From: Acidobacteriota bacterium
GTDB lineage: Bacteria > Acidobacteriota > Terriglobia > Bryobacterales > Bryobacteraceae
Length of the DNA stretch: 49,291 nucleotides
Assembly (NCBI GenBank): GCA_016871155.1
Contig: VFZO01000014.1
Span: 1-49,291, forward strand
Direction: 5' to 3'
The notes below the pieces were generated by a model. That model was not told the DNA's origin. It did not search any database and saw only the letters and a list, made by a program, of their open reading frames with translations. Positions 1-9,090 of the stretch are shown here, piece by piece (the stretch's first letter is position 1; each line of letters begins with the position of its first letter). A program made the position numbers and the translations under genes.

Positions 1-31
1 AAACCACGGGGCCGCGCCAGCGACCCCAACC

Positions 32-85
32 AGCCGCTTTGAGCGGCTCACGAACGAAGGCCCCCGGCTCTGCCGGGGGATCGTT
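32..85. repeat. Two tandem GC-rich hairpins upstream of the phosphatase gene
   Basis: Two perfect stem-loops with three-base loops lie side by side. The first is AGCCGCT (32-38) with AGCGGCT (42-48). The second is CCCCCGGC (61-68) with GCCGGGGG (72-79); its stem continues outward through AACGA (53-57) and TCGTT (81-85) after a small internal loop. No T-run follows either stem on the plus strand, so they are not textbook intrinsic terminators. They could end an upstream transcript, protect the 5' end of the downstream mRNA, or be a small dispersed repeat. The sequence left of the window is needed to decide. Confidence 0.5.
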
Positions 86-105
86 ACCAACTCGGAGGCA
101 TTTCG

Positions 106-133
106 TTGTCGTGAGATACTTTCACAGTATAGC
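106..133 (+). promoter_or_regulatory. Possible sigma-70-like promoter of the FHA-GAF-phosphatase gene
   Basis: A TTGTCG box (106-111) and a TATAGC box (128-133) are separated by 16 bp. The start codon follows 9 bp after the second box, which would leave almost no leader and no Shine-Dalgarno. The match is moderate and chance occurrence is possible. Confidence 0.25.
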
Positions 134-142
134 CGCGCCGCC

Positions 143-1810
143 ATGGCTGAAATCATACCCGCCGAAGTATTGCTCACCGGGCCCGACCAGGCTCCCTCGA
201 AAATCCGGTTGGACGCTTCGCCGTTCATTATCGGCAGGGCCGAAACGGTGCAGCTCTCCATGCCCTCCGACACGATGCTTTCGCGGCAGCACTGTGCGTT
301 TGAATGGACGGGCAGCTACTGGCAGGTGCGCGACTTGGGCAGTAAGAACGGCACCGCGATCAACGGACAGCCGCTCATTCGAGAACATAAGCTGCTGCCC
401 GGCGATATGGTCGTGCTAGGCCGGCATACGCTGGAGTTCGAGAAGAGTAAAGCGGCCGAAGGCGGCGCGCGCAATTCACCGCTGGTATTCGTCGAGGACG
501 AGCCGCAATTGAAGCCGGATTCTACGTTCGTCATCCGGCTGGACAACGCGTCGATTGTAGCGAAGCCCGTGGTGGGCAGCGCGCCGGCCGAGCTTGATCG
601 CGCCCAGAAGCGCATGGAGGCGCTGGTCCGGGCGGGCAGGGAATTGGCGTCGTTCCGGTCACTCACGGAACTGTTCGAAGTCGTGCTGGACCTGGCGCTG
701 GATTCGGTGGGCGCGAAGCGCGGCGTGCTGATGACGATCGAGAGCGGCGAGCTCGTTTCCCGCGCCAACCGGGGCGACGGCTTCCGCGTCTCCACGGCGG
801 TGCGCGACCGGCTGATGCGCGAGCGATCTTCGCTGCTGGTTCAGGACGCATCGGCCGATTCGCTGTTGAAATCCAGCGCAACGATCGTGCAACAGCGTGT
901 GCGTAGTCTAATGGCCGTGCCGTTGCAAACCGAAACGCAGGTGATTGGCCTGTTGTATGTCGACTCGCCCAACATCGTTCACCCCTTTGACGCTGACGAT
1001 TTGAGCCTGCTCACGGTATTCGCCAACATCGCCGCGATCCGCATCGAACACGCACGGCTGGTGGAGGTGGAGCACACAGAGCGGCTGATGACGCACGACC
1101 TCGATCAAGCGGCCGACATCCAACGGAGCCTCTTCCCCCAGAGCCCGCCGGCCGTCGCGGGTCTGGACCTTTCCGGCCGCAGCCTGCCTTGCCGCGCCGT
1201 CGGCGGCGATTACTTCGACTATATTTTTCTTCCAGACGGACGCCTGTTAACGATCGTCGCGGACGTCTCCGGAAAGGGACTGGCCGCGGCGATTCTCATG
1301 TCGAGTCTGCAGGCGCGCGTGCAAGCGCTGGCCGAAGTGGAAACGGACGTGGCAAAGCTCGTTAGCCGGCTGAACCACTCGTTGAAGGCCAACACGCCGG
1401 ATAACAAGTTCATTACGGGCTTTTTCACGGCCATTGACCCTGCGACCGGCGAGATGGAGTACTCCAACGCCGGCCACAATCCGCCCGTCATCGTACGGCA
1501 GTCCGGGGTCGTGGAACTGCTCACCAAGGGCGGGCCGGTGCTTGGGATTTTGCCGAATATTCCCTATGCCGGCGGGCACGCCCGTCTGTATCCCGGTGAC
1601 CTGTTGGTTGCCTACAGCGACGGCGTGTCGGAGGCGCCCAACGCGAAGGGCGACGAGTTCGGCGAGGACACGGTTGCGGAGATCGCCGTCGCCTGCCGGG
1701 ACCGCAGCGCGGATGAGGTGCTCATGGAGATCGCACGCCAACTGCGCGTGTTTCTCGGAGAGCTGTCACCGGTCGACGACGTTACGATGATGGTGGTCCG
1801 AAAGACCTAA
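143..1810 (+). CDS. FHA-GAF-SpoIIE/PP2C serine phosphatase
   Basis: A 555-residue signalling protein with three domains in order. An FHA phosphothreonine-binding domain (about 17-100) shows GR at 31-32, SRQH at 47-50 and GSKNGT at 66-71. A GAF domain spans about 155-305. A SpoIIE/RsbU-type PP2C phosphatase (about 320-555) carries GGDYFD (354-359), DVSGKG (374-379), NAGHNP (442-447) and a late YSDGVSEA, which supply the metal-binding aspartates. No signal peptide or membrane segment is visible, so it is probably cytoplasmic. In the family such phosphatases dephosphorylate anti-anti-sigma factors; the FHA module suggests it also reads Ser/Thr kinase signals. No kinase or STAS partner lies in the window. 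Its stop codon overlaps the stop of the convergent quinoprotein gene by 4 bp. Confidence 0.93.
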   Translation: MAEIIPAEVLLTGPDQAPSKIRLDASPFIIGRAETVQLSMPSDTMLSRQHCAFEWTGSYWQVRDLGSKNGTAINGQPLIREHKLLPGDMVVLGRHTLEFEKSKAAEGGARNSPLVFVEDEPQLKPDSTFVIRLDNASIVAKPVVGSAPAELDRAQKRMEALVRAGRELASFRSLTELFEVVLDLALDSVGAKRGVLMTIESGELVSRANRGDGFRVSTAVRDRLMRERSSLLVQDASADSLLKSSATIVQQRVRSLMAVPLQTETQVIGLLYVDSPNIVHPFDADDLSLLTVFANIAAIRIEHARLVEVEHTERLMTHDLDQAADIQRSLFPQSPPAVAGLDLSGRSLPCRAVGGDYFDYIFLPDGRLLTIVADVSGKGLAAAILMSSLQARVQALAEVETDVAKLVSRLNHSLKANTPDNKFITGFFTAIDPATGEMEYSNAGHNPPVIVRQSGVVELLTKGGPVLGILPNIPYAGGHARLYPGDLLVAYSDGVSEAPNAKGDEFGEDTVAEIAVACRDRSADEVLMEIARQLRVFLGELSPVDDVTMMVVRKT

Positions 1811-3915
1811 TTCGCGTTCTCCAGGGCGAAGGCCACGTAGGCGCCGGGAATCTTCACTTGCGTCGCGGGGGTCAGCCCCGCCTGGGCCGCCGCGCAGAAC
1901 ACAATGTACTGCCGCCCGTTCACTTCGTAGATTGCGGGAATGCCTTCGACGGCGGCGTCCAACTCCGCCTCCCACAAAACCTTGCCTGTTTCGGAATGCA
2001 ATGCGCGCACTTTCTTGTCGCGCGTTCCGGTGAACAGCAGGCCGCCCGCCGTGGCCACCGGTCCCAGCTTAGGGTAGTGCGAGCCGGTGTTGGTGATTCC
2101 TTTTTTGGCCAGCGCGGGCACGTCTCCCAGCGGAATCTGCCACACGATATCGCCCTTGTTCAGATCGTAGGCCGTCAGCGTGGACCACGGCGGCTTGATG
2201 GGCGCGAGGCCGTCGCTAGCGATCATGAAGCCAAAGCCGGAGTAGAAGCGATCGATCGACGACACCGCGCCGGTGGGGACGATTGCCGCCGCGCGCGCCG
2301 GATTGAACAGGTACGCCAAAAGGTCGTCCATGTTTTGTTGGGTCAACTTGGGGTACGCCGGCATGGGTCCCTGGCCGTTCCGGATCGAATTCACGATCTG
2401 TTGGCGGGTGAGCCGGACCGGTGCGTCGGTCAACGGCGGCATGACCGGCGGCTTGCCCGCGCGGTCCGCGCCATGGCACTGCAGGCACTGTTGCACATAG
2501 AGGTTTTGTCCGCGCTGCTCTGGCGAGTCGCCGGCACGCGCCTGCAGCACCTCTTCCGATTCCAGCTTCAACAGGCAAGGCAGGTCCTTCGAGACGACAT
2601 AGAGCCAGCCGCGGGTGGGGTCCACCGCCGCGCCACCCCAGTTCGCGCCGCCATTGTTGCCCGGCATTTGAATAGTCGGCCGCCTGCCGGGCGGCGTGAA
2701 CAGGCCTTCGTTGCGAGCGGATAAAATTTCGTCGCGGAAGCGCGCGCGGTCGGCGGGGCTTAGATACGGGCTCAAGTCGTCCACGGTGAACTTCTGCCGC
2801 GCGAACGGCGGGGGCTTGGTGGGGAACGGCTGCGTGGGCCAGGTCTTCTCGCCGGGCATGTCGGACTGCGGCACGGGGCGCTCCTCGATTGGCCAGACCG
2901 GTTCGCCGTTCACGCGGTTAAAGACCCAGACAAACCCTTGTTTTGACACCTGCGCCACGGCCTCGATCTTCTTGCCGTCCACATGCAGCGTCAGCAGCTT
3001 GGGCGCCGTGGCGTCGTCGTAGTCCCAAATGTCGTGGTGCACCATTTGGAAGTGCCATAGCCGCGTGCCCGTGCGCGCGTCCAAGGCGAGAAGGCTATCG
3101 GAGTAGAGATTCGAGCCTGAGCGGTCCACGCCGTAGAAGTTGTACTTGGCGGACGCTGTTGGCGCGAACAAAATGCCGTGTTTTTCGTCGAGCGACATCT
3201 CGCCCCAGACGTTTGCTCCGCCCACCGTCTTCCACGCGTCCTTCGGCCAGGTGTCGTAGCCGTATTCGCCTGGCCTGGGAATGGTGTGGAAGGTCCAGGC
3301 CAGCTTGCCGGTCCGCACGTCGAACGCGCGAATGTCGCCTGGCGCCGAACCGTAGCCCTGGTTCGTCGCCGAGCCCAGGATGATCAGGTTTTCAAACACA
3401 CGGCCCGGCGTCATTGACTGCACGATGGCGAGCCCGGCCGGATCGCGATCCAGCCCCTCCTTCAGATCCACCATGCCGTTCTTGCCGAAGGTACGGATCA
3501 TTTCGCCGTTTGCGGCGTTGTAGGCGCGCAGCGTTTGATTGACGCACAGAAGCAGGCGGCGGTCGCGCTTGTCGGCGGACTCCCAGTAGTTGAAGCCCCG
3601 CGTCGTGATGACACGCACGTCCGGATCTGGCTTCGCGGTCCAGAGATCCCGGCCCGTGGCGGCGTCAAGCGCCACCAGGGAGTTGTTGCGAGCCAACACG
3701 TACATGGTGTTGCCGATCACGAGCGGGTTAAAGAAGTAGCGCTGATTGTCGCCGGTTGGGAAGGACCACACGCGCCGCAGCTTGCCAACGTTCTCGCGGT
3801 TCACCTGCTTCAGGCCTGAGAATTGAGCGCTCTCCGCGCCGCCACCGTAGTCCCTCCAGGTCGTGTAGGGTACTTGAGCAAGTGCGAGGAACGAGGAAAG
3901 AAAAAGAAGGCGCAA
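1807..3915 (-). CDS. PQQ-dependent dehydrogenase with cytochrome c domain (quinohaemoprotein)
   Basis: About 702 residues. The reading frame is open well upstream, but that part overlaps the methyltransferase gene; I place the start at the TTG at 3915, which gives a short leader (RLLFLSSFLALAQ) followed by the mature YTTWRDYGG region typical of PQQ beta-propeller dehydrogenases. The propeller fills roughly residues 20-460 and resumes after about 575. An inserted mono-haem cytochrome c domain carries CLQCH at 477-481 and a likely axial Met near 518 (GPMPAY). The family oxidises alcohols or sugars in the periplasm and passes electrons to the respiratory chain; the substrate cannot be read from sequence. 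It starts 14 bp after the methyltransferase stop, so the two may be co-transcribed. No clear Shine-Dalgarno precedes the TTG, so the exact start is uncertain. Confidence 0.88.
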   Translation of the reverse strand: MRLLFLSSFLALAQVPYTTWRDYGGGAESAQFSGLKQVNRENVGKLRRVWSFPTGDNQRYFFNPLVIGNTMYVLARNNSLVALDAATGRDLWTAKPDPDVRVITTRGFNYWESADKRDRRLLLCVNQTLRAYNAANGEMIRTFGKNGMVDLKEGLDRDPAGLAIVQSMTPGRVFENLIILGSATNQGYGSAPGDIRAFDVRTGKLAWTFHTIPRPGEYGYDTWPKDAWKTVGGANVWGEMSLDEKHGILFAPTASAKYNFYGVDRSGSNLYSDSLLALDARTGTRLWHFQMVHHDIWDYDDATAPKLLTLHVDGKKIEAVAQVSKQGFVWVFNRVNGEPVWPIEERPVPQSDMPGEKTWPTQPFPTKPPPFARQKFTVDDLSPYLSPADRARFRDEILSARNEGLFTPPGRRPTIQMPGNNGGANWGGAAVDPTRGWLYVVSKDLPCLLKLESEEVLQARAGDSPEQRGQNLYVQQCLQCHGADRAGKPPVMPPLTDAPVRLTRQQIVNSIRNGQGPMPAYPKLTQQNMDDLLAYLFNPARAAAIVPTGAVSSIDRFYSGFGFMIASDGLAPIKPPWSTLTAYDLNKGDIVWQIPLGDVPALAKKGITNTGSHYPKLGPVATAGGLLFTGTRDKKVRALHSETGKVLWEAELDAAVEGIPAIYEVNGRQYIVFCAAAQAGLTPATQVKIPGAYVAFALENAN

Positions 3916-3929
3916 GCGTCGATTGTAGT

Positions 3930-5003
3930 CTACTCGGCGGCCGCTTCCAAGAGGACTACGCCGAGCTCGCGCTGGTCGCCGCCTGCGTCGGGCGTTAACG
4001 CCTGGTCCAATTCGAAAACCGTTTCCGCTCCGCCGTCCAACTCCACTTCGACGGTATACTCGCCCGCCGCTGGCATTTCGATTCGCCGCGGAGGCACTCC
4101 AGGCCGCGAGACGGTCACCGCATTGGCGCCCAGGCGCGACGCGAGCGCCTCCGGCCAGGCCAACTTCACACGGAGTCGGCCGGGACCGGCTTCGACGACT
4201 TGCAGTGAGAAACGCCGCTCGGTCCAGCGCCAGCCGCCGGACTCCGGGGCGTGACAGCCGGATACCGGCTGTACTTTCCAATTGGCGCAGAGGCTTTCCA
4301 GCAGGCAGAACGCGCGTTCGTCGTTGGCATTGCTCGCCGGATCGGAGTCGGCGCAGCCCATTGTGGTGAACCGGTCCACGCGCCAACCGGAGCGCTCCAG
4401 CAGGCGGCGCAATCCGGTTTCAGAGAAGATCCAAAAGTTGGAGGGGTCGGCGTTGGCCTCGTCGCCGGCGAGCAGATAGGCAACGGGCGAGTCCTTTAAC
4501 TCGAGCGAACGGTCCGGCGTGAAGCGGGCCACCCGCGTCGAGACAATCGCGTAGCGGCAATGACGCGCCAGTGTTTCCAGCACTTGAAACGGGTTCTTCA
4601 GATGGTAGAGCCCGCCCATGAAAATCGCGAAGCGATACGTTTCGCCAAGCGTGAAGCGAGAGTCGATGTCCATCTCGACGACGCGGAGCGGAGAGGCCAA
4701 AAGAGCCTTCATCCTGGCGATGCCGCGCATACCGTTGAAGTTGGTGGGCGAATAGTCGATGGCCGTAACCTGGCAGCCCTGCGACTCCAGGAAGAACGAG
4801 ACGTCGCCATCGGCCGCGCAAACATCGAGCACCGGGCCGCCGCCCGTCAATTCATTCCAGCGGCCGGCGAGCAGCGGCTCGAATTCATAGAGGCCGCCGA
4901 GCGAATCGTAGGGGTACCAGGGGAAGTCCGGCTCGGCGGCCTTGTGCGCTTGCAGAGTCTCCCAGAAGGCATTAATCTCCGCCCCAAGCGGAAGCGATTC
5001 CAT
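3930..5003 (-). CDS. Class I SAM-dependent methyltransferase
   Basis: 357 residues, no signal peptide. The Rossmann core shows motif I VLDVCAADG (58-66) and the acidic end of strand 2 in AIDYS (81-85), followed by a YHLKNP region that resembles the tRNA mo5U34 methyltransferase/CmoB-like group. The last roughly 100 residues (after the FCLLESLC segment) look like a separate beta-rich C-terminal domain not needed for methyl transfer. The substrate is unknown; a small molecule, a glycan or a tRNA base are all possible. It lies between a phosphoesterase and a quinoprotein on the same strand, with 51 bp upstream and 14 bp downstream spacing. No obvious ribosome binding site precedes the ATG. Confidence 0.78.
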   Translation of the reverse strand: MESLPLGAEINAFWETLQAHKAAEPDFPWYPYDSLGGLYEFEPLLAGRWNELTGGGPVLDVCAADGDVSFFLESQGCQVTAIDYSPTNFNGMRGIARMKALLASPLRVVEMDIDSRFTLGETYRFAIFMGGLYHLKNPFQVLETLARHCRYAIVSTRVARFTPDRSLELKDSPVAYLLAGDEANADPSNFWIFSETGLRRLLERSGWRVDRFTTMGCADSDPASNANDERAFCLLESLCANWKVQPVSGCHAPESGGWRWTERRFSLQVVEAGPGRLRVKLAWPEALASRLGANAVTVSRPGVPPRRIEMPAAGEYTVEVELDGGAETVFELDQALTPDAGGDQRELGVVLLEAAAE

Positions 5004-5054
5004 TCGCGTCAGCGTAACATGGCGGGGGAGGTTTGAAGTAGTGACGAGCCGGCC

Positions 5055-7481
5055 CTACCGCCCATCCCCGCCGCGGAACCAGAAGCGGTGCACGGGCGCC
5101 GGCATGGGCGACTGCGCGCCTTTCACGCTCTTCCACAGTATTTCGTTCAGCTCGTGCATCGGCGCCTGGTCGACTTCGTCAAGCTCCATGGCCATCGATT
5201 CTTTCGCGCCCCAGGCCAGCGCCGTGTTCTTTTCCTTGACGTTCCATTCGGGCGGCACAGCCTTGTACGGCCGCGGGTCCGGTGTTGTCCCGAACGCTTT
5301 GTACATCGGTGTGGCCGCGGCGTCGTATTGCGTCATCGGCGGCAGGCCCAATAAAAGCTCCATCGTCCGCAGCATCGAGGATGTGGTGTAGAGCGTGGAG
5401 TCCACAATCCCTCGCTTTACGTATGGGCTGATCACAAGGCCCACGGTGCGGCGCGCGTCGACGTGATCCGGGCCGTTCTGCGCGTCGTCCTCGATGACGA
5501 AGATCGCCGTCTCGTTCCAGTACTTCGAGTTCGAGACGCGCTCCACCAGTATTCCAAGCGCGTAATCGGCGTTTGCAACCATCGCCCGCGGAGTGAATGA
5601 ACCAGGGCGGGCTCCGTTGGTGTGGTCCTCCGGCATGCTCATGACGATGAAGTTCGGCAAGCGCTTCAGCGGGTCCGGTGACGCATAATTCTTCTCGTAC
5701 TCATTGAATTCGGCAATGAAGGCGCGAACGTTATCGGTGTCGCGCATGCCCGCCAGTTTGTATTTCGGCGCGACATGGCCAACCAGACCGCCAACGCCAG
5801 GCGACGCTTCCATTGTGGTGCCGTCGCTCGACCGCGACGCATATTCGCCGTAGCTCCGGTAGGTCAACCCCGCCTTGGCCGCCAGGTCCCATAAATGACC
5901 GCCGCTGGGCACGTTGGCAAGCGTCGAACGCCCCGCGGAGTGTCCGCCGTAGTTCGCCGGCCATAGCTTCTCGTTAAAGTCGGTCGCAATCGCCGAGTTC
6001 GACCAGGAGTGTCCGTCGACGCTCACCTCGCCGTCGCAATAGAGGTTGTCGAACAGCACCCAGTTCTCGGCGATCTTGTGATGATTCGGCGTGATTTGGC
6101 GGCCGAAAATCGCCAGCCGCGGGTCGCCGTTCCCTTGTTTCATGTCGCCGAACATCTGGTCGTACGTCCGGTTCTCCTTGATGACGTAGATGACGTGCTT
6201 CACCGGCGAGCCCTCGCCCACTTTGTTTGGGACGATGGTCGGCTCGGCCGGCGCGGCGGCCTGCTGCAGTTGCCCGTCGCGGAATGGTACGTTGTCGTAG
6301 ACTCGCTGCGTCCACGCCTTCAGTTCGCTCTTCATGTTGGCGAGCGGAACGAAGTGAATCGTTCCCTTTTGCAGAGCCCCGATGTGCGTCGTCTTCCCGC
6401 CGGGGGCGAGAGAACTGGTGGGACCGGTGAGGTTGGAATAGCCGCCCAGGCCTTTGGCGTTCCCAACCACCAGGCGCGGGCCAGGCAGCAGGGCCAGTGC
6501 CGACGGATACCAGGCCGCCGGCAGAAATCCCAGAATTTGTGTCTCGTTTCTTTCGGCGACGCTGAGCACCGCGACGGCGTTGTTGTCGCCGTTGGCAACG
6601 AACAGCAATTTCGCGTCCTTGTCCAGCGCAAGTGCGTTCGGCGTGGCCCCCGGAGGTGCGTTGGCGAAAAGCGCGACATTTACCGTCTCCATCACGGCGC
6701 GCTTCTTGATGTCGATGACCGAGACTGTGTTCAGGTTCCCATTCGATACGAACAGGCGCCCGTCGGCGGACAACTCCATGTCGTTCGGATTGTCGCCGGC
6801 GACGATCCGGCCTACCACCTTGGCCGACGCAGTGTCGATGATCGAAATCGAATCGCTCGCCCAGTTCGAAACGTACATCGTGGCGCCGTCCGGAGTCAGC
6901 ACTACGTCGTAGGGCGCTGTCTCCACGCGGATTCGATGAGCGATATGGCCCGTCGCTGTGTCGATGACGGCGATGTAGCCGGCCAACGGATCGTTGCCCC
7001 GGTTAGCGGCATACAGGATCGGCTTCGACGGATGATGCGCCATGCCGGACCAGTAGGTCTTCTCGGCGGGCTGGGTATCGCGCCATTCGGCTACGGGCGT
7101 CTCGCTGAGCCGGCCGTTGGCGTAATCGAACACATAGACCGGCGCCACCTTGGCATCCCGCCGGTGCGCGGCGTTGCCGCCGCTGACGAACAGGCGTTTC
7201 CCGTCGTGGGACCATGCCAGACCCTGCCACGCCGAGCGCAACGGGATGCGTTGCACGGCCTCCTCCGTTGAAGGGTCCAACACTACGAGCCCATGCGGAT
7301 TGTAACCGCCATGAGTCGCTACCAGCGCTTTGCCATCTGGCGCGGGCAGGATCCGCAGGAGCAGGTCCTCGGTTTGAACCGCTTTGCCGATGGGGGAAAT
7401 GCGCCAGCCGTTCGGGAGTTCCCGAACGGGCTGGGCAATCAAGCTGAGTGTGAATCCAAAAAGCGCGAGGCGGATAGGCAT
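5055..7481 (-). CDS. YVTN beta-propeller fused to alkaline phosphatase/phospholipase C-like phosphoesterase
   Basis: 808 residues with a signal peptide (MPIRLALFGFTLSLIAQ). The N-terminal half (about 40-400) consists of YVTN-type propeller blades, with repeats such as MYVSNWASDSISIIDTA and LFVSNGNLNTVSVIDI. The C-terminal half starts near KHVIYVIKENRTYDQMFGD and is the phosphoesterase (PF04185-like) domain of acid phosphatases and phospholipase C. It keeps the late FVIEDDAQNGPDHVDARR segment with its Asp/His metal ligands. The two-part architecture recurs in Acidobacteria and related soil bacteria; the role is inferred to be periplasmic phosphate release or phosphoester turnover. It starts 10 bp after the helicase stop. 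Confidence 0.88.
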   Translation of the reverse strand: MPIRLALFGFTLSLIAQPVRELPNGWRISPIGKAVQTEDLLLRILPAPDGKALVATHGGYNPHGLVVLDPSTEEAVQRIPLRSAWQGLAWSHDGKRLFVSGGNAAHRRDAKVAPVYVFDYANGRLSETPVAEWRDTQPAEKTYWSGMAHHPSKPILYAANRGNDPLAGYIAVIDTATGHIAHRIRVETAPYDVVLTPDGATMYVSNWASDSISIIDTASAKVVGRIVAGDNPNDMELSADGRLFVSNGNLNTVSVIDIKKRAVMETVNVALFANAPPGATPNALALDKDAKLLFVANGDNNAVAVLSVAERNETQILGFLPAAWYPSALALLPGPRLVVGNAKGLGGYSNLTGPTSSLAPGGKTTHIGALQKGTIHFVPLANMKSELKAWTQRVYDNVPFRDGQLQQAAAPAEPTIVPNKVGEGSPVKHVIYVIKENRTYDQMFGDMKQGNGDPRLAIFGRQITPNHHKIAENWVLFDNLYCDGEVSVDGHSWSNSAIATDFNEKLWPANYGGHSAGRSTLANVPSGGHLWDLAAKAGLTYRSYGEYASRSSDGTTMEASPGVGGLVGHVAPKYKLAGMRDTDNVRAFIAEFNEYEKNYASPDPLKRLPNFIVMSMPEDHTNGARPGSFTPRAMVANADYALGILVERVSNSKYWNETAIFVIEDDAQNGPDHVDARRTVGLVISPYVKRGIVDSTLYTTSSMLRTMELLLGLPPMTQYDAAATPMYKAFGTTPDPRPYKAVPPEWNVKEKNTALAWGAKESMAMELDEVDQAPMHELNEILWKSVKGAQSPMPAPVHRFWFRGGDGR

Positions 7482-7491
7482 CGCGCCTATT

Positions 7492-8703
7492 CTAACGTGC
7501 GCGTTTGAATTTCGCGTGTGCCTTGGGCTTGAAATGCGTTGCGGCGGCCGGCCGCGGCATTACGACAACCTTCGGTTGCGCCGGGGGCAGATCCGGCAAC
7601 TCACGGCGCTCCAGGCGAATATTCATCATCTTTTCGATTTGCCGGACGTCGCCGCGTTGATCGCGGGTGGCAAAGGTGGAGGCCGCTCCGCGCGCGCCCG
7701 CGCGCCCGGTCCGGCCGACACGGTGGATGAAGTCCTCGGGCACTTGCGGCAGGTCGTAGTTCACGACGTGCGCGATACCGTCCACGTGAATGCCGCGAGC
7801 GGCGACATCGGTGGCCACCAGGACGCGGTAGTCGCCTTTCTTAAATCCGTCCAGCGCCGCGTTGCGTTGATTCTGCGTGCGGTCGCCGTGGATGCGGGCG
7901 GCGTCGAAGCCGTCGCGAGAAAGGTGTTTCGCGATCCGGTCGGCGCCGTGCTTGGTTCGCGAAAAGACCAGAAACGAACCGTCCTGCTCCTCCAGCAGGT
8001 GCCGCAGCATCTGGGGCTTGCGGTCGTGGTCGACCTCGTACAGGTGCAAGTCGATCTGTTCCACAGGGCGCGTCATCGATCCGATCGCAACGCGCACCGG
8101 ATTCTTGACGTAGCTGTCAATCAGATGCGCGACGGTCTTTTCGATCGTCGCCGAGAAGAGCATCGTTTGGCGCTCCACCGGCAGGAAGTTGATGATCTGC
8201 TTGATGGAAGGAAGGAAGCCCATGTCGAGCATGCGATCCGCCTCATCCAGCACGAGCGTCTTGACGCCGGTCAACTTAAACAGTTTGCGGTCGATGAAAT
8301 CGCACAGCCGGCCGGGCGTGGCGATGATCACGTGCGCGCCGCCGCGGATTGCTTTGAGTTGACGCTGTTCGTCGACGCCGCCGACAACCACCGCCGTTTT
8401 GATCGCCGTGTGGGCAATCAACAGTTTAAAAGTCTCATTGATCTGCATCGCCAGCTCCCGCGTGGGGCTGAGGATGACAGCATAAGCCTTCACGGGCAAG
8501 GTGGTGCGCATGAGCGCCTCCACGATCGGCAATGCGAAGGCGAGTGTTTTGCCGGTTCCGGTCTGGGCGGTGGCGACTACGTCGCGACCTTCCATGGCGG
8601 GTGGGATGGATTTGGCCTGAACGGGCGTCGGGATGACGAGACCGTTCCTTTGCAGGTTGCCCTTAACGACTGGGCACAGTTCGAGTTGCGAAAAATCTGT
8701 CAT
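7492..8703 (-). CDS. DEAD-box ATP-dependent RNA helicase (RhlE-like)
   Basis: 403 residues with the full motif set: Q motif around GLVIPTPVQAKSIPP (21-35), Walker A AQTGTGKT (46-53), PTRELA (80-85), TPGR (129-132), DEAD (153-156), SAT (184-186), then ATDVAARGI and HRVGRTGRAG in the second RecA domain. It ends in a short basic tail (KPKAHAKFKRAR), shorter than in many RhlE proteins. The expected role is ATP-driven unwinding of RNA in ribosome assembly or mRNA decay. It sits 60 bp downstream of a TonB-family gene and 10 bp upstream of the phosphoesterase, but its function suggests independent expression. Confidence 0.95.
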   Translation of the reverse strand: MTDFSQLELCPVVKGNLQRNGLVIPTPVQAKSIPPAMEGRDVVATAQTGTGKTLAFALPIVEALMRTTLPVKAYAVILSPTRELAMQINETFKLLIAHTAIKTAVVVGGVDEQRQLKAIRGGAHVIIATPGRLCDFIDRKLFKLTGVKTLVLDEADRMLDMGFLPSIKQIINFLPVERQTMLFSATIEKTVAHLIDSYVKNPVRVAIGSMTRPVEQIDLHLYEVDHDRKPQMLRHLLEEQDGSFLVFSRTKHGADRIAKHLSRDGFDAARIHGDRTQNQRNAALDGFKKGDYRVLVATDVAARGIHVDGIAHVVNYDLPQVPEDFIHRVGRTGRAGARGAASTFATRDQRGDVRQIEKMMNIRLERRELPDLPPAQPKVVVMPRPAAATHFKPKAHAKFKRAR

Positions 8704-8763
8704 TCAGTGAAAGCGGTGTTTCTGTCGGAGCCAGGCGACTAAGCGTGTCTAGACTCCTTCAGT

Positions 8764-9081
8764 TTACCAGCTTTTGAATTGTACAGTCACCGTCCCGTGG
8801 GTCTTAACCGGTTTTCCACCTTCCATGGCCGGCTTGAACTTCCATTGCTTGACTGCTGCTACGGTCTGGCGGTCGATTCCAAGTCCTGGATGCTCAACGA
8901 CTTGCACGTCGGTGACGTTGCCTTTTTCGTCGATCTGGATTTTTGCAGTCACCGTGCCGCCCGCCCATTTCGCTTTGCGAGCCTCTTCACTGAACTGCGG
9001 CTCAATCTTGGACAAAAGTTGCGGGGAAATTTTCTCGGCGAGCAGCAGCGCCGCCGGCAATACGAACAGGGCGAGTTTCAT
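8764..9081 (-). CDS. Stand-alone TonB C-terminal domain protein, exported
   Basis: 105 residues made of a cleavable-looking signal peptide (MKLALFVLPAALLLA) and one TonB C-terminal domain, with the conserved pattern ...VTAKIQIDEKGNVTDVQV...AVKQWKFKPA. It lacks the uncleaved N-terminal anchor and proline-rich spacer needed for classical ExbB/D coupling, so it is either periplasmic or anchored only by its leader. It has a strong ribosome binding site (GAGGAG, 6 bp before ATG) and starts 9 bp after the stop of the larger TonB gene, so the two form an operon. A role in TonB-receptor energisation is a family-based inference. Confidence 0.85.
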   Translation of the reverse strand: MKLALFVLPAALLLAEKISPQLLSKIEPQFSEEARKAKWAGGTVTAKIQIDEKGNVTDVQVVEHPGLGIDRQTVAAVKQWKFKPAMEGGKPVKTHGTVTVQFKSW

Positions 9082-9090
9082 AAATTCTCC

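Noticed and set aside
3916..4386. N-terminal extension of the quinoprotein reading frame
   Set aside because: It overlaps the methyltransferase gene on the same strand and gives an Arg-rich non-homologous sequence; the TTG at 3915 gives a proper leader.
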